From NCBI RefSeq assembly GCF_039566955.1, contig NZ_CP154796.1, positions 2,790,001 to 2,854,000 of the forward strand: a DNA stretch of 64,000 nt. Direction: 5' to 3'. Below are positions 1-8,731 of this stretch, piece after piece. The position numbers and the translations under genes were made by a program. Below the pieces are notes generated by a model that was not told the origin of the DNA, did no database searches, and saw only the letters and a program-made list of their open reading frames with translations. This DNA is from Micromonospora sp. DSM 45708. Its GTDB lineage: Bacteria > Actinomycetota > Actinomycetes > Mycobacteriales > Micromonosporaceae. Numbering within the stretch: the first letter of the stretch is position 1; every line of letters starts with the position of its first letter.

Positions 1-717
1 GCGCACGTCGCGCAGTAGCTGCGGGTCGCCGCCGGTCATGGAGAAGATGACGGTACGGGCCTGGGTGGCCCGGACCACGGCGCCGACCTGCTCCCGCCCG
101 CCGAGCACGCGCAGCCCCTCCAGCCGGAGCCCGCGGCTCTCCGGGGCGTCGTCGAGCAGACCCACCGGCCGGTAGCTGCTGTCCGGGTCGTGCAGCAGCA
201 CGCGGACCAGCCGTTCGCTGGCCGCGTCCACGCCGTAGACCAGGCACCGGTCGGCGTGCCGCGCCGCCGGGCGGTGCCGGTCGGCGTGGAACCGCCACAG
301 TCCGCGACCGGCCGCCATCAGCACCAACGCGACGGCGCCGCCGACGAGCGGGGTGGTCGCCGGGACCGGCCGCTCGGTCCAGGGCAGCACGCCGGCGAGC
401 GTGACCGCGGCGGTGATCGCGACGGTGCCGGCCAGCCCGCGGGCGTCTCCGGCGCTGCCGATCGGATAGCGCCCGTAGAGCCGGGAGCGCAGCAGCGTGA
501 GCAGCGCGTAGAGCGCGGCGCAGGCGAGCGCGACGGTGAGGACGCGACCGGTCGCGGCGGTGGTCAGGTCGAACTCGTAGCGGGTCCAGGCGGCGCCGAG
601 AAATCCTCCGCACCAGGCGGCCGTGTCCAGCGTTAACAGGGAGAGAGTGGCGGCGCGGTGGGTGGCCCTGCCGTGGGGTCGCACGGCGTCCGGCGCGGTG
701 GTGGCTTCACGTTCCAT
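1..717 (-). CDS. Polysaccharide biosynthesis protein, CapD/FlaA1-like (C-terminus outside window)
   Basis: The reading frame begins at an ATG at 717 on the minus strand and runs off the left edge after 239 residues, so only the N-terminal part is present. It shows about four hydrophobic segments in residues 25-140, followed by a Rossmann-like start (RCLVYGVDAASERLV) and the phrase YRPVGLLDDAPESRG, typical of CapD/FlaA1-type NDP-sugar 4,6-dehydratases/epimerases with a membrane N-terminus. The family converts UDP-sugars for capsule or exopolysaccharide synthesis at the inner face of the membrane. A purine-rich AGAGGG precedes the start. It is divergent from the Wzc-like gene, fitting an exopolysaccharide cluster. 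A WcaJ-type phosphosugar transferase would share the N-terminal layout; the missing C-terminus would decide. Confidence 0.75.
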   Translation of the reverse strand, partial: MEREATTAPDAVRPHGRATHRAATLSLLTLDTAAWCGGFLGAAWTRYEFDLTTAATGRVLTVALACAALYALLTLLRSRLYGRYPIGSAGDARGLAGTVAITAAVTLAGVLPWTERPVPATTPLVGGAVALVLMAAGRGLWRFHADRHRPAARHADRCLVYGVDAASERLVRVLLHDPDSSYRPVGLLDDAPESRGLRLEGLRVLGGREQVGAVVRATQARTVIFSMTGGDPQLLRDVR

Positions 718-901
718 GGTTGCCCTCTGCGTCCATCTGGAATGAGCGGGTTTGCGTCGTCCGTGCATGTCCAGTCGTTTACATTCGTCTGGTCACCTAA
801 CGTGGTGAATGGGCGATTCGATCCTGGCACGGCTACTGGGGCTTTTAGGGGGCTTTCGTGCAGTTTCATCGGCAGACCGGCGTGTCGGGAGGGGATGCGG
901 A
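718..901 (+). promoter_or_regulatory. Divergent intergenic region with candidate promoter
   Basis: This 184-bp gap separates the divergent CapD-like and Wzc-like genes. It is less GC-rich than its surroundings. A -10-like TAACGT lies at 798-803, which would give a leader of roughly 90 nt before the ATG at 902; the matching -35 is weak. The ribosome site GGGAGGGG is just upstream of 902. No gene is visible here. Confidence 0.35.
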
Positions 902-2356
902 ATGAACGTTGTCGGCTACCTGCGCCTGGTTCGACGCCACTGGTGGATCGTGCTGGTCACGGTGATGCTCGCCGTGGCTGCCGCCGCCTTCCTGACGGTC
1001 CGTGCGGCGCCGCGGTACCAGGCCTCGGTGACCTTCTTCGTCACCACGCCCAGCCAGGGGGTCACCGACGCCTACCAGGGCAGCCTCTTCCTCCAGCAGC
1101 GGGTGAAGTCCTACGGCGACCTGCTCACCAGCGACCGGCTGGCGCAGAGCGTGGTCGCGGACGCGCCACTCGGGCTCACCGCCGACCAGGTGCGCAGCCG
1201 GATCAACACGTCCACCACGACCGGCACGGTGCTGCTGCGGGCGACGTTCACCGACACCGACCAGAACCGGGCGCTCAAGACCACCGAGACGCTCTCGGCC
1301 AAGTTCGTCGAGCTGGTGCGCAAGGTGGAGACCCCGCCGGACGGCAAGGCGCCGCCCATCAAGATCGAAATGGTCAGCGGACCGCGGGTCACCTCCAGCC
1401 CGGTCTCGCCGCGACCGGCGCGCAACCTGGCCCTGGGCGGGCTGCTCGGCCTGCTGGCCGGCGCCGCGCTGGCCGTGCTGCGCGGCATGGCCGACGTACG
1501 GATGCGCGACGCCGTGGCGTTGCAGCGGGTGACCGGCAGCCCGCTGCTGGGCGAGATCCCGTTCGAGGCCGGCGCGAAGGCCGCCCCGCTGATCGTCGGT
1601 GACGCGGCCACCTCGGTCCGCGCCGAGGCGGTCCGCAAGCTGCGGACCAACCTGCGCTTCGTGGACGTGCACGAGCCGGCCCGGGTCATCGCGGTCACCA
1701 GCGCCCTCCAGGGCGAGGGGAAGACCACCATGGCCTGCAACGTCGCCATCGCGCTGGCCGAGGCGGGCTGGCGGGTGCTGCTCATCGACGCCGACCTGCG
1801 CCGCCCCAAGGCCGCCGACTACCTCGGTCTCGACGGCGGGGTCGGGCTCACCGACGTGCTCGTCGGCGACGTGCAGGTCGGCGACGTGGTACAGCGTTGG
1901 GGCGAGAAGTCGCTGCTGGTCCTGCCCAGCGGCGCCACCCCGCCGAACCCGAGCGAGCTGCTCGGCTCCAAGGCGATGGCGGATTTGTTGGTGGCGCTGC
2001 GCGAGTCGGCGGACATCGTGATCATCGACACCGCGCCGCTGCTCGCGGTCACCGACGGCGTGGTGGTGGCCGTGCAGGCCGACGGCGCGCTCCTGGTCAC
2101 CCAGCAGGGGCGGACCTCGCGCGGCCAGGTGGCCGCCGCGGCGCGGGCGCTCAGCTCGGTGTCGGTGCGTCTGCTCGGCTGCGTGCTCAACATGGCCAAG
2201 GTCGGCAAGGCGGACGCCTACCAGTACGAGACGTACAAGGTGGTCGTGCCGCCGGCCGCGCCGACCGTGCCCACCGACCGCGTCGGGGCGACCCAGCGGG
2301 GTGGGCGGACCGCCGTGGGTGACCGGACTCAGGAACTCACCCGGCTGTCGCGATGA
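902..2356 (+). CDS. Wzc-like polysaccharide copolymerase / BY-kinase
   Basis: A 484-residue protein joining a Wzz chain-length domain to a cytoplasmic bacterial tyrosine kinase domain. The first membrane helix is at about residues 13-35 and the second at 175-197, bracketing an external loop. The kinase part has the Walker A GEGKTT at 271-276, the Walker A' LLIDADLRRP around Asp296 and the Walker B IIDTAP around Asp376. The C-terminus has only a short tyrosine cluster (AYQYETY), the likely autophosphorylation site. Such proteins set exopolysaccharide chain length and cycle between phosphorylated states, reversed by a low-molecular-weight phosphatase like the one encoded next door. I chose the ATG at 902 because GGGAGGGG lies just before it and the homologous N-terminus starts there; an in-frame ATG at 809 lacks this support. 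Confidence 0.9.
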   Translation: MNVVGYLRLVRRHWWIVLVTVMLAVAAAAFLTVRAAPRYQASVTFFVTTPSQGVTDAYQGSLFLQQRVKSYGDLLTSDRLAQSVVADAPLGLTADQVRSRINTSTTTGTVLLRATFTDTDQNRALKTTETLSAKFVELVRKVETPPDGKAPPIKIEMVSGPRVTSSPVSPRPARNLALGGLLGLLAGAALAVLRGMADVRMRDAVALQRVTGSPLLGEIPFEAGAKAAPLIVGDAATSVRAEAVRKLRTNLRFVDVHEPARVIAVTSALQGEGKTTMACNVAIALAEAGWRVLLIDADLRRPKAADYLGLDGGVGLTDVLVGDVQVGDVVQRWGEKSLLVLPSGATPPNPSELLGSKAMADLLVALRESADIVIIDTAPLLAVTDGVVVAVQADGALLVTQQGRTSRGQVAAAARALSSVSVRLLGCVLNMAKVGKADAYQYETYKVVVPPAAPTVPTDRVGATQRGGRTAVGDRTQELTRLSR

Positions 2357-2891
2357 GTGCGAGCAGGGGCCGGATCGACCGCTCGATCTCCTCGGCGCAC
2401 CGGCGGAAGTCGGCCGGGGAGCCGCCGATCGGATCCCGCAGGTCGTCCGTGCCGTCGGGGGCGGGTTGCAGCCGCCCCCGGGCACGGACGGCCGCCACCA
2501 CGGCCGCCCGCAGCGGGGTGTCCCCGGGCGCGCCGTCCGGCCGGGCCGCGGCGGCGAGGCGGGCGAACTGGTGCAGCGTGAACATCCGGCCCAACGCGGC
2601 CGGGGCCAGCGCCGCGCAGGCCGAACGCTGCCGTCGGGTCGCGGTCAGCACCAGCGCCGCCGAGGTGAGGTGCTCCGGGCGCAGCCGGCGGGTGCGGAAG
2701 GCGGTCACGTCCGCGCCGTTCCCGGCGGCCACCTCGACGGCGTACGGGTGCATGGCCGCCCCGTCGACCGCGTCGGTGCCGGCGCTGGCCACCGGTACCG
2801 GGAGCCCGGCCAGCAGCCGGCGGGCGATGAACTCGGCCATCGGTGACCGGCACATGTTCGCGTGGCAGACGAAGAGCACCCCGTCGCGCAT
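2337..2891 (-). CDS. Low-molecular-weight protein-tyrosine phosphatase
   Basis: A 184-residue protein beginning MRDGVLFVCHANMCRSPM. The P-loop CX5R is Cys9 to Arg15 followed by Ser16, and the general-acid Asp is in LRDPIG near the C-terminus, both diagnostic of LMW-PTP. The natural partner is the BY-kinase encoded convergently: the two coding regions overlap at their 3' ends by 20 bp (2337-2356). Dephosphorylation of Wzc-type kinases by such enzymes controls polymer export. AGGGGGG precedes the start at 2891. The protein is somewhat longer than the usual 150 residues, owing to an Ala-rich region of about residues 85-130. Confidence 0.9.
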   Translation of the reverse strand: MRDGVLFVCHANMCRSPMAEFIARRLLAGLPVPVASAGTDAVDGAAMHPYAVEVAAGNGADVTAFRTRRLRPEHLTSAALVLTATRRQRSACAALAPAALGRMFTLHQFARLAAAARPDGAPGDTPLRAAVVAAVRARGRLQPAPDGTDDLRDPIGGSPADFRRCAEEIERSIRPLLALIATAG

Positions 2892-3035
2892 CTGGACCCC
2901 CCTGGTCGGCGCGGTCGCGCGAGGCGGCGCCGCGACGGCGTGCGGCCGGCGGTCGCGGCCGGCCGGCGAGGGGATGCCGGCATCGTACGCGCCGCGGTGG
3001 ACCGGGGTCCGGCAGGCCGCGCCGGGAGCGCGGCC

Positions 3036-4274
3036 ATGAGGATCGGCATCCTGTCGTACCACTTCCCGCCGGAACCGGCGTTCATCCCGGGCAGCCTGGC
3101 CGAGGAGTTGGCCGCCCGGGGCCACGAGGTGCGCGTGCTCACCGGCTTCCCGGACCACCCCGGCGGCCGGCTCTATCCGGGCTGGCGTCAGCGGTGGTGG
3201 CACCAGACGCGCAGCGAGCGGCTGGCCGTCCGCCGGGTGCCCCGGTACGCCGGTGGTGAGGGCTCGGCCCGCGCCCGGAACGCCGGCTGGCTCTCGTTCG
3301 CCGGCAGTGCCGCGCTCGCCGGCCGCCGCTACCTGCGGGGTCTCGACGCGCTGTACGTCCTCCAGCTCCCCGCGGTGACCTTCGCCGCGACCGGCCTGCT
3401 GCGGTTGTTGGGCCGCCCGCCGACGGTGCTGCACGTGCAGGACGTCTGGGCGGAGGAGGAGCCGGCCCGGCCGGGGGCGTCGCGCGGCTGGTCGGGACGG
3501 CTGGACGCCGGCCTGCGCCGGCTGTACCGGGAGGCGGACGCGGTCGCGGTCAGCGCGCCGTCCATGGGCGAGCTGGTGCTCGCCGGTGGGGTCGAGCCGG
3601 ACCGGGTCCGCACGGTGTTCAACTGGACCGACGAGCGCCTGTTCCGCCCGGCCGAGCCGGGTCCCGCCGCCCGCCGGTTGATCCGCCGGGACGACCGCTG
3701 CGTGGTGATGCACGCCGGCACGATCGGCGTACGGCAGGGTCTGGAGACCGCGGTCCGGGCGGCGGCGGCGCTGGGGGACCGGATGGACCTGGTCCTGGTC
3801 GGCTCGGGCGCGGAGGAGCGGCGGGTGCGAGGGCTCGCCGCCGACCTCCGCGCGGACAACGTCCGGTTCGTCGAGCGGCGCTCGCCGGCGGACATGCCGC
3901 AGCTGTACGCGGCTGCCGACTACCAGCTCGTCATGCTGCGCGACCGGCCGGAGCTGCGTGGCACGGTGCCCGGCACGTTGCCGGCCGCGCTCTCCTGCGC
4001 CGCGCCGGTGGTCGCCTCGGCCGGCGGCGACACCGCGGAGCTGGTGGAGCGGGCGCGTGCCGGGTTGTCCTGCCCGCCCGAGGACTGGGCCGCCCTGGCC
4101 GACCGGTTCTGGCTGGCCGCGGCGATTCCGGCCGCCGCCCGGGCCGACATGGGCCGCCGGGGTCGGGACGCCTACCTGCGGCAGATGTCGCTGCGGGCCG
4201 GCGTCGACCGGATCGAAGCGCTCCTGCGCGACGTGGCCACAGGCCGGATGAAGAACGCGAAAACGGACTACTAG
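3036..4274 (+). CDS. Glycosyltransferase family 4, WcaI-like
   Basis: A 412-residue cytosolic or membrane-associated glycosyltransferase of GT-B fold. The N-terminus MRIGILSYHFPPEP is the usual acceptor-side start of GT4 enzymes, and DHPGGRLYPGW resembles the WcaI/colanic-acid subgroup. The C-terminal half carries MHAGTIGVRQGLE and the donor-site region near LPAALSCAAPVVAS, where the expected EXFG-type glutamate is not conserved (GTLPAALSC). It probably adds a sugar to the lipid-linked exopolysaccharide repeat. The ATG at 3036 follows GGGAG. It lies just upstream of the DUF4012 gene after an unusually A/T-rich spacer at 4265-4320. Confidence 0.85.
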   Translation: MRIGILSYHFPPEPAFIPGSLAEELAARGHEVRVLTGFPDHPGGRLYPGWRQRWWHQTRSERLAVRRVPRYAGGEGSARARNAGWLSFAGSAALAGRRYLRGLDALYVLQLPAVTFAATGLLRLLGRPPTVLHVQDVWAEEEPARPGASRGWSGRLDAGLRRLYREADAVAVSAPSMGELVLAGGVEPDRVRTVFNWTDERLFRPAEPGPAARRLIRRDDRCVVMHAGTIGVRQGLETAVRAAAALGDRMDLVLVGSGAEERRVRGLAADLRADNVRFVERRSPADMPQLYAAADYQLVMLRDRPELRGTVPGTLPAALSCAAPVVASAGGDTAELVERARAGLSCPPEDWAALADRFWLAAAIPAAARADMGRRGRDAYLRQMSLRAGVDRIEALLRDVATGRMKNAKTDY

Positions 4275-4354
4275 CTCTATCTATCCGATACATACTCCTA
4301 TACGACATGAACATCGAACGGTGATCGAAGGCCGGTCGACCTGAGGAGAGTGGC
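4275..4354 (+). promoter_or_regulatory. A/T-rich spacer, candidate promoter for the DUF4012 gene
   Basis: The stretch at about 4270-4320 is strikingly A/T-rich for this genome and contains the -10-like TATACG at 4299-4304. A good ribosome site, GAGGAGAG, lies at about 4342-4349 ahead of the GTG at 4355. This suggests a separate promoter for the DUF4012-LPXTG pair. No clear -35 was found. Confidence 0.3.
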
Positions 4355-6139
4355 GTGACGGAACACGGTGCGTCGCATCGCCGACACCGACGCTCACGGC
4401 GACGCCGCCGGGCCCGCGTCCGCCGCGTCCTGCTGGTCGGGCTGGTGGTCGTCTCGGTGCTGGCGACCGCCGGCGGCTGGGTCACGTTCCGGGGCTGGCA
4501 GGCCCGTGCCCACCTGGTGAACGCCGCCGGCCTGGCCAAGGATCTCAGCGCCCAGGTGCTCGACGGCGACATCGCCCGGGCCCAGCGGACCCTGGCCGCG
4601 CTCCAGGAGCAGGCCAGCGCCGCGCGCGGGGCGACCGGCGACCCGGTCTGGTGGCTCGGCCAGGAGATCCCGTACGCCGGGGACAACCTGACGGCGGTGC
4701 GGCAGATCTCGGTGGCGGTGGACGACCTGGCCCGGCTCGCCTTCCCCACGCTGCTCCGGGTCGACCTCGCCTCGTTGGTGCCGAAACAGGGCCAGCTCGA
4801 CGTGGCCCGGCTGCGCGCGGTCTCGGCCGAGGTGTCGGCCGCCGACCAGGCGGTCCGGCGGACGGCGGATCGGCTGCGGGCGGTGCCGACCCGCGGCCTG
4901 GTGGCCCAGGTGCGCGACGCGGTCACCGCGCTGCGGGAAGAGCTGGACCGGTTGGGCGGCCTCACCTCGGCCGCCGACCACGGCGTCCGGCTGCTGCCGC
5001 CGCTGCTCGGCGCGGACGGCCCGCGCAGCTACCTGCTCGTCTCGCAGAACCCGGCCGAGTTGCGCGCCACCGGCGGCATGTTCGGCGCGTACGCGGTGTT
5101 GCGGGCGGACGGCGGCCGGATCCGGTTGGCGGGGCAGGGCAACGCGACGGATCTGCAGTACTTCGATCCACCGCTGAAGGTGGACCCGGAGATGCGCCGG
5201 CTCTGGACCGACCTGCCGGGAATGTACCCGGCGGACGTCAATCTCAGCCCGGACTTCCCGGCCGCCGCGGCGCTCTACCGGGAGATGGTGCGACGTCGCA
5301 CCGGCACCACCGTGGACGGCGTCCTGGCGGTCGACCCGGTGATGCTGTCGTACCTGCTCAACGTCATCGGCCCGGTGGGCGTGCCGGACGGCCCGGCGTT
5401 GACCGGCAGCACCGCCGTGCGGACGCTGCTCAGTGACTCGTACCGGGACCTGGGCGTGAAGGCGCAGGACGAGTTCTATACGCGGGCCGCGTCCGGGGTG
5501 TTCGACGCGCTGTTCACCAGGACGGTTGACCCGCGCGCCCTTTTAACCGTTATTAGCCGGTCAATACAGGAACGTCGGATATTGTTCTGGAGTGTCCGAT
5601 CCGAGGAGCAGCGCGCGCTGGTCGGCACCCGGATCGCCGGGCAGCTCCCGGAGCAGGACGCCGTGCCGACGGTCGGCGTGTTCCTCAACGACGGCAGCGG
5701 CGCGAAGCTCGGCTACTACCTCAGGTTCTCGGCCACCCTGACGGTCGGCGCGTGCCAGCCGGACGGACGCCGTGAACTGCGGCTGCGGGTCACGGTGCAC
5801 TCCACCGCCCCACGGTCGGGGCTGACCGAGTCGGTCACGGGCATGGCCCTGTCCGGCGACAAGTACACCGCTCGCACGTTCGTCTCGGTGCACACCCCGA
5901 GCGGCGGCGCGGTCCTCGCCGGCCGGCTGGACGGCCGGGCCACCGCGATGGGCAGCGGACTCGACCGCCGCCGTCAGGTGGCGGTGGCGAACGTGGAGGT
6001 CGGCCCGGGGCAGACCCGGACGCTCGACGTGACGTTGCTCACCGGCCAGAACGGCGCGGGCACGGCCGATCTGGTGCTCACCCCCACCGTCACCCCGTGG
6101 ACCACCCAGATAACCACCGCACCCAGATGTGAACAATAG
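4355..6139 (+). CDS. DUF4012 domain membrane protein
   Basis: A 594-residue protein with an Arg/His-rich cytoplasmic N-terminus (HRRHRRSRRRRR), one membrane helix at about residues 24-45, and a large extracytoplasmic region matching the DUF4012 style (helical part to about 210, then RSYLLVSQNPAELRATGGMF and VDGVLAVDPVMLSYLL). The family is recurrent in actinobacterial exopolysaccharide clusters, but its biochemical role is not established; the similarity to LytR-CpsA-Psr-associated regions is only contextual. The start is GTG, preceded by GAGGAGAG. The next gene begins 13 bp after the stop, so the two are probably cotranscribed. Confidence 0.85.
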   Translation: MTEHGASHRRHRRSRRRRRARVRRVLLVGLVVVSVLATAGGWVTFRGWQARAHLVNAAGLAKDLSAQVLDGDIARAQRTLAALQEQASAARGATGDPVWWLGQEIPYAGDNLTAVRQISVAVDDLARLAFPTLLRVDLASLVPKQGQLDVARLRAVSAEVSAADQAVRRTADRLRAVPTRGLVAQVRDAVTALREELDRLGGLTSAADHGVRLLPPLLGADGPRSYLLVSQNPAELRATGGMFGAYAVLRADGGRIRLAGQGNATDLQYFDPPLKVDPEMRRLWTDLPGMYPADVNLSPDFPAAAALYREMVRRRTGTTVDGVLAVDPVMLSYLLNVIGPVGVPDGPALTGSTAVRTLLSDSYRDLGVKAQDEFYTRAASGVFDALFTRTVDPRALLTVISRSIQERRILFWSVRSEEQRALVGTRIAGQLPEQDAVPTVGVFLNDGSGAKLGYYLRFSATLTVGACQPDGRRELRLRVTVHSTAPRSGLTESVTGMALSGDKYTARTFVSVHTPSGGAVLAGRLDGRATAMGSGLDRRRQVAVANVEVGPGQTRTLDVTLLTGQNGAGTADLVLTPTVTPWTTQITTAPRCEQ

Positions 6140-6152
6140 GAGGGAAACCATC

Positions 6153-6776
6153 ATGCGGCTATCCCGCATCATCATGGCGCTCTCGGTGGGCCTGGCCGTC
6201 GTGGCCGCGCCGACCGCGGCCGGGGCGGCGCAGCCGCAGCCACCGGTCTACCCGCCCGCACAGCCGTCGTTGATCCTCGTCGACCCGACCATCACGTTGG
6301 GTGAGACCTTCACCCTGAAGGGGTCCGGCTTCCAGCCCTTGGAGACGGCCGACATCGACGTCAGCATCTCCGACCTGCCCATGGCCGCTCCGGCCGAGGG
6401 GACCGCGCGGCGCAGCGACGGCAGCACGGTGGCGATGGCGGCGGTGTCGTACACGTCGACCCTCACCGCGCCGCAGGCGGCGCCCACGCACTTCACCGTG
6501 ACGGTGGACGCCAACGACGACTTCACCGTCACCTACCGTCCGACCCGCGTCGGCCGCCACACGTTCACCGCCACCGGGCGGACGTCCGCCCGTACGGCCA
6601 GCACGACCGGGACGGTATTCCCGGTGCGACCGACGCGTCCGCCGCACCACGGCGGGCACCTGCCCGTCACCGGTGGCAGCATCGGCACGCCGCTGAAGTT
6701 CGGCGGTGGCCTGGCCGGTGCCGGCGCGGTGCTGCTGCTGGCGTCCCTGGCCTGGCGCCGCCGTCGCCTCGGCTGA
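6153..6776 (+). CDS. LPXTG-anchored surface protein
   Basis: A 207-residue secreted protein. Residues 1-28 form a signal peptide ending near AAGAAQP. The middle looks like a small beta-sandwich domain (TLGETFTLKGSGFQPLE). The C-terminus has a complete sortase signal: LPVTG, a hydrophobic stretch (GAGAVLLLASLAW) and the tail RRRRLG. It should therefore be covalently linked to peptidoglycan by a sortase, which is not encoded in this window. An AGGAGGG ribosome site at 6138-6144 fixes the ATG at 6153. Its place directly after the DUF4012 gene suggests a structural role in the polysaccharide layer; that is inference. Confidence 0.85.
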   Translation: MRLSRIIMALSVGLAVVAAPTAAGAAQPQPPVYPPAQPSLILVDPTITLGETFTLKGSGFQPLETADIDVSISDLPMAAPAEGTARRSDGSTVAMAAVSYTSTLTAPQAAPTHFTVTVDANDDFTVTYRPTRVGRHTFTATGRTSARTASTTGTVFPVRPTRPPHHGGHLPVTGGSIGTPLKFGGGLAGAGAVLLLASLAWRRRRLG

Positions 6777-6813
6777 CCCGAGGCGCCGGGGCAGGACCCC
6801 GGGCCGACCGCGA

Positions 6814-6842
6814 GTGCCCGCCGGAGCTTCTCCGGCGGGCAC
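6814..6842 (+). terminator. Strong hairpin terminator
   Basis: A perfect 13-bp stem (6814-6826 paired with 6830-6842) with a CTT loop follows the LPXTG gene by 37 bp. There is no long U-tract, which is common in high-GC actinomycetes. It marks the end of the exopolysaccharide cluster. Confidence 0.75.
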
Positions 6843-6875
6843 CCGCTTGTCTCGGGCACGCCGCACAATGACCCG

Positions 6876-7295
6876 GTGCACCCGACGCCACCGTGGACCG
6901 ATCCCGCCGGCCTCCTCGCGCTGCCCGGCGGCGCCACCGTGCGGGGACGCCGCGTCGCCGCCCCGGCCTCACCCGCCGACTTCGCCCTGCTGCTGGCGCG
7001 CGGGCCCGAGCCGGCCTGGCCGGCCCGGCGGATTCGCTGGCCCGACTTCTGGCTGCCGCTGGACCGCGCCGACGCCCTCGACGCGTTACGCGAGGCGCGT
7101 CGGCGCGCGTACGCCGGCCAGCGGGTCGAGGTCGCCTGCCACGGCGGCGTCGGCCGCACCGGCACCGCGCTCGCCGCCCTGGCGGTGCTGGACGGGCTGA
7201 CCGCCGAGCGGGCGGTCGCCTGGGTGCGCGCGCACTACCACCCGCGCGCGGTGGAGACACCGTGGCAGCGGCGGTGGCTGCGCGGCGTCCACTGA
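6876..7295 (+). CDS. Small protein-tyrosine / dual-specificity phosphatase
   Basis: A 139-residue protein with the signature VACHGGVGRTGTALA: the catalytic loop CX5R runs from Cys88 to Arg94 and is followed by TG, as in the PTP/DSP superfamily. The sequence WPDFWLPLD upstream could carry the general-acid Asp. It is compact, cytosolic and different from the low-molecular-weight PTP at 2337-2891. The start is taken as the GTG at 6876. A -10-like CACAAT at 6864-6869 lies 6 nt before it, so the message may be leaderless. Substrate unknown. Confidence 0.8.
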   Translation: MHPTPPWTDPAGLLALPGGATVRGRRVAAPASPADFALLLARGPEPAWPARRIRWPDFWLPLDRADALDALREARRRAYAGQRVEVACHGGVGRTGTALAALAVLDGLTAERAVAWVRAHYHPRAVETPWQRRWLRGVH

Positions 7296-7402
7296 CGGGT
7301 CCCACCGGCCCGACCACGGCGCGGGGCCGGAGGGTCGGCGCACCGTCACCGGCCCGGTGAGCCGCGCCGCCGGCACGCCCGCGCTGGGTAAGGTGCCTCT
7401 TC

Positions 7403-8680
7403 ATGAGAGCCCGGGTCCTGGCCGCCGTCACCGCCGTCACCCTGCTCGCGGCCGGGGTGCCCGCCCCGGCGCGGGGCGCTGCCGCGCCGGCTCCCGCTCC
7501 CGGTGCCACGGCACCCTGCCCGCGGCTGCCCGCGCCGACGGTGTCCCGGCCGCCGCGTCCCGTCCCGCCGCCGGCGGTGCCGCACCAGCAGGTGGTGGGC
7601 GGGGAGACACTGGCCGGGCCGGGCCTGGTCACCCCGCCCGGCAGTCCCGCGCCGCCCGCGGTCACCGCCACCACCTGGCTGGTCGCCGACCTGGACAGCG
7701 GCGCCGTGCTGGGCGCCTGCGGGCCGCACGAGTACGGCACGCCGGCCAGCACCCAGAAGCTGCTGCTGGCCGCCACCATGCTGAGCCGCCTCGACCCGAG
7801 GCAGGTGGCCGTCGCCACCCGCGCGGACCTGGAGATCGAGCCGGGCAGCTCGGCGGTGGGCCTGCTGGTCGGCGGGCGCTACCCGGTGGAGACGCTCTGG
7901 CTGGGCCTGCTGCTCCAGTCCGGCAACGACGCGGCGAACATGCTGGCGCGGCTGGGCGCCGGCAGCGCCCGGGCCGGGGTGGACCGGATGAACGCCGAGG
8001 CCCGCCGGCTCGGCGCGTTGCAGACCCGGGCCGTCACCCCCTCCGGGCTGGACGGCCCGGGGCAGTTCACCAGCGCGTACGACCTGGCGCTGATCGCGCG
8101 GGCCTGCTTCGCCGACCCGCGCTTCGGCAGGTACGCGTTGACCGAACGGGCCCAGGTCCCGGCCCAGCCCGCGCTGAAGAAGGGCGGGTTCCAGATCCAG
8201 AACGAGAACCAGCTCATCTACCGCTACCCGGGTGCGCTGGGCGGCAAGACCGGCTTCACCGAGCTGGCCCGGCACAGCTACGTCGGTGCCGCCCAGCGGG
8301 GCGGGCGCCGGCTGGTGGTCACGCTGCTCGGCGCCGAGGCCCGGCCGGTACGCGGCTGGCAGCAGGGCGCGCAACTGCTCGACTGGGGCTTCGCGCTGCC
8401 CCGGGACGCGTCGGTCGGCCGGCTGGTCGACCCGGGTGAGCTGGACGCCGCCCCCGCCGGGCCGGTGGCGGAGAAGGCTCCGACGGCCGACGCCCCGGCG
8501 CGCCCGACGCCGGGACCGTGGCGGGGCCCGGCCGGTACCGCGCTGCGCCGGATGGCCGACGGCGACTGGACGCTCATCGTGCCCACCGCCGGGCTGCTGG
8601 CCCTGGTCGTCGGCGGGACGGTGGCGGTGGTCGTCGCCCGGCGGTCCCGGTCCCGGCGGTCCGGTCGCCGCCGCGCCTGA
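7403..8680 (+). CDS. D-alanyl-D-alanine carboxypeptidase (DacC/PBP5-like), paralog 1
   Basis: A 425-residue exported serine peptidase of the S11 family that trims the terminal D-Ala from peptidoglycan stem peptides. It has a signal peptide (about 1-26), a Pro-rich linker to about residue 90, and all three active-site motifs: SxxK as S116-T-Q-K119, SxN as S173-G-N175, and K282-T-G284. A C-terminal membrane helix (TAGLLALVVGGTVAVVVA) and basic tail anchor it, giving a type I topology. A frameshifted paralog lies at 10721-12017. A -10-like TAAGGT at 7389-7394 is 8 nt before the ATG, suggesting leaderless expression. Confidence 0.92.
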   Translation: MRARVLAAVTAVTLLAAGVPAPARGAAAPAPAPGATAPCPRLPAPTVSRPPRPVPPPAVPHQQVVGGETLAGPGLVTPPGSPAPPAVTATTWLVADLDSGAVLGACGPHEYGTPASTQKLLLAATMLSRLDPRQVAVATRADLEIEPGSSAVGLLVGGRYPVETLWLGLLLQSGNDAANMLARLGAGSARAGVDRMNAEARRLGALQTRAVTPSGLDGPGQFTSAYDLALIARACFADPRFGRYALTERAQVPAQPALKKGGFQIQNENQLIYRYPGALGGKTGFTELARHSYVGAAQRGGRRLVVTLLGAEARPVRGWQQGAQLLDWGFALPRDASVGRLVDPGELDAAPAGPVAEKAPTADAPARPTPGPWRGPAGTALRRMADGDWTLIVPTAGLLALVVGGTVAVVVARRSRSRRSGRRRA

Positions 8681-8731
8681 CCGGTCCCGATCCGGTCGCG
8701 TGGACGCCGCCGGGGTGGGTAAGCGCCGCCC

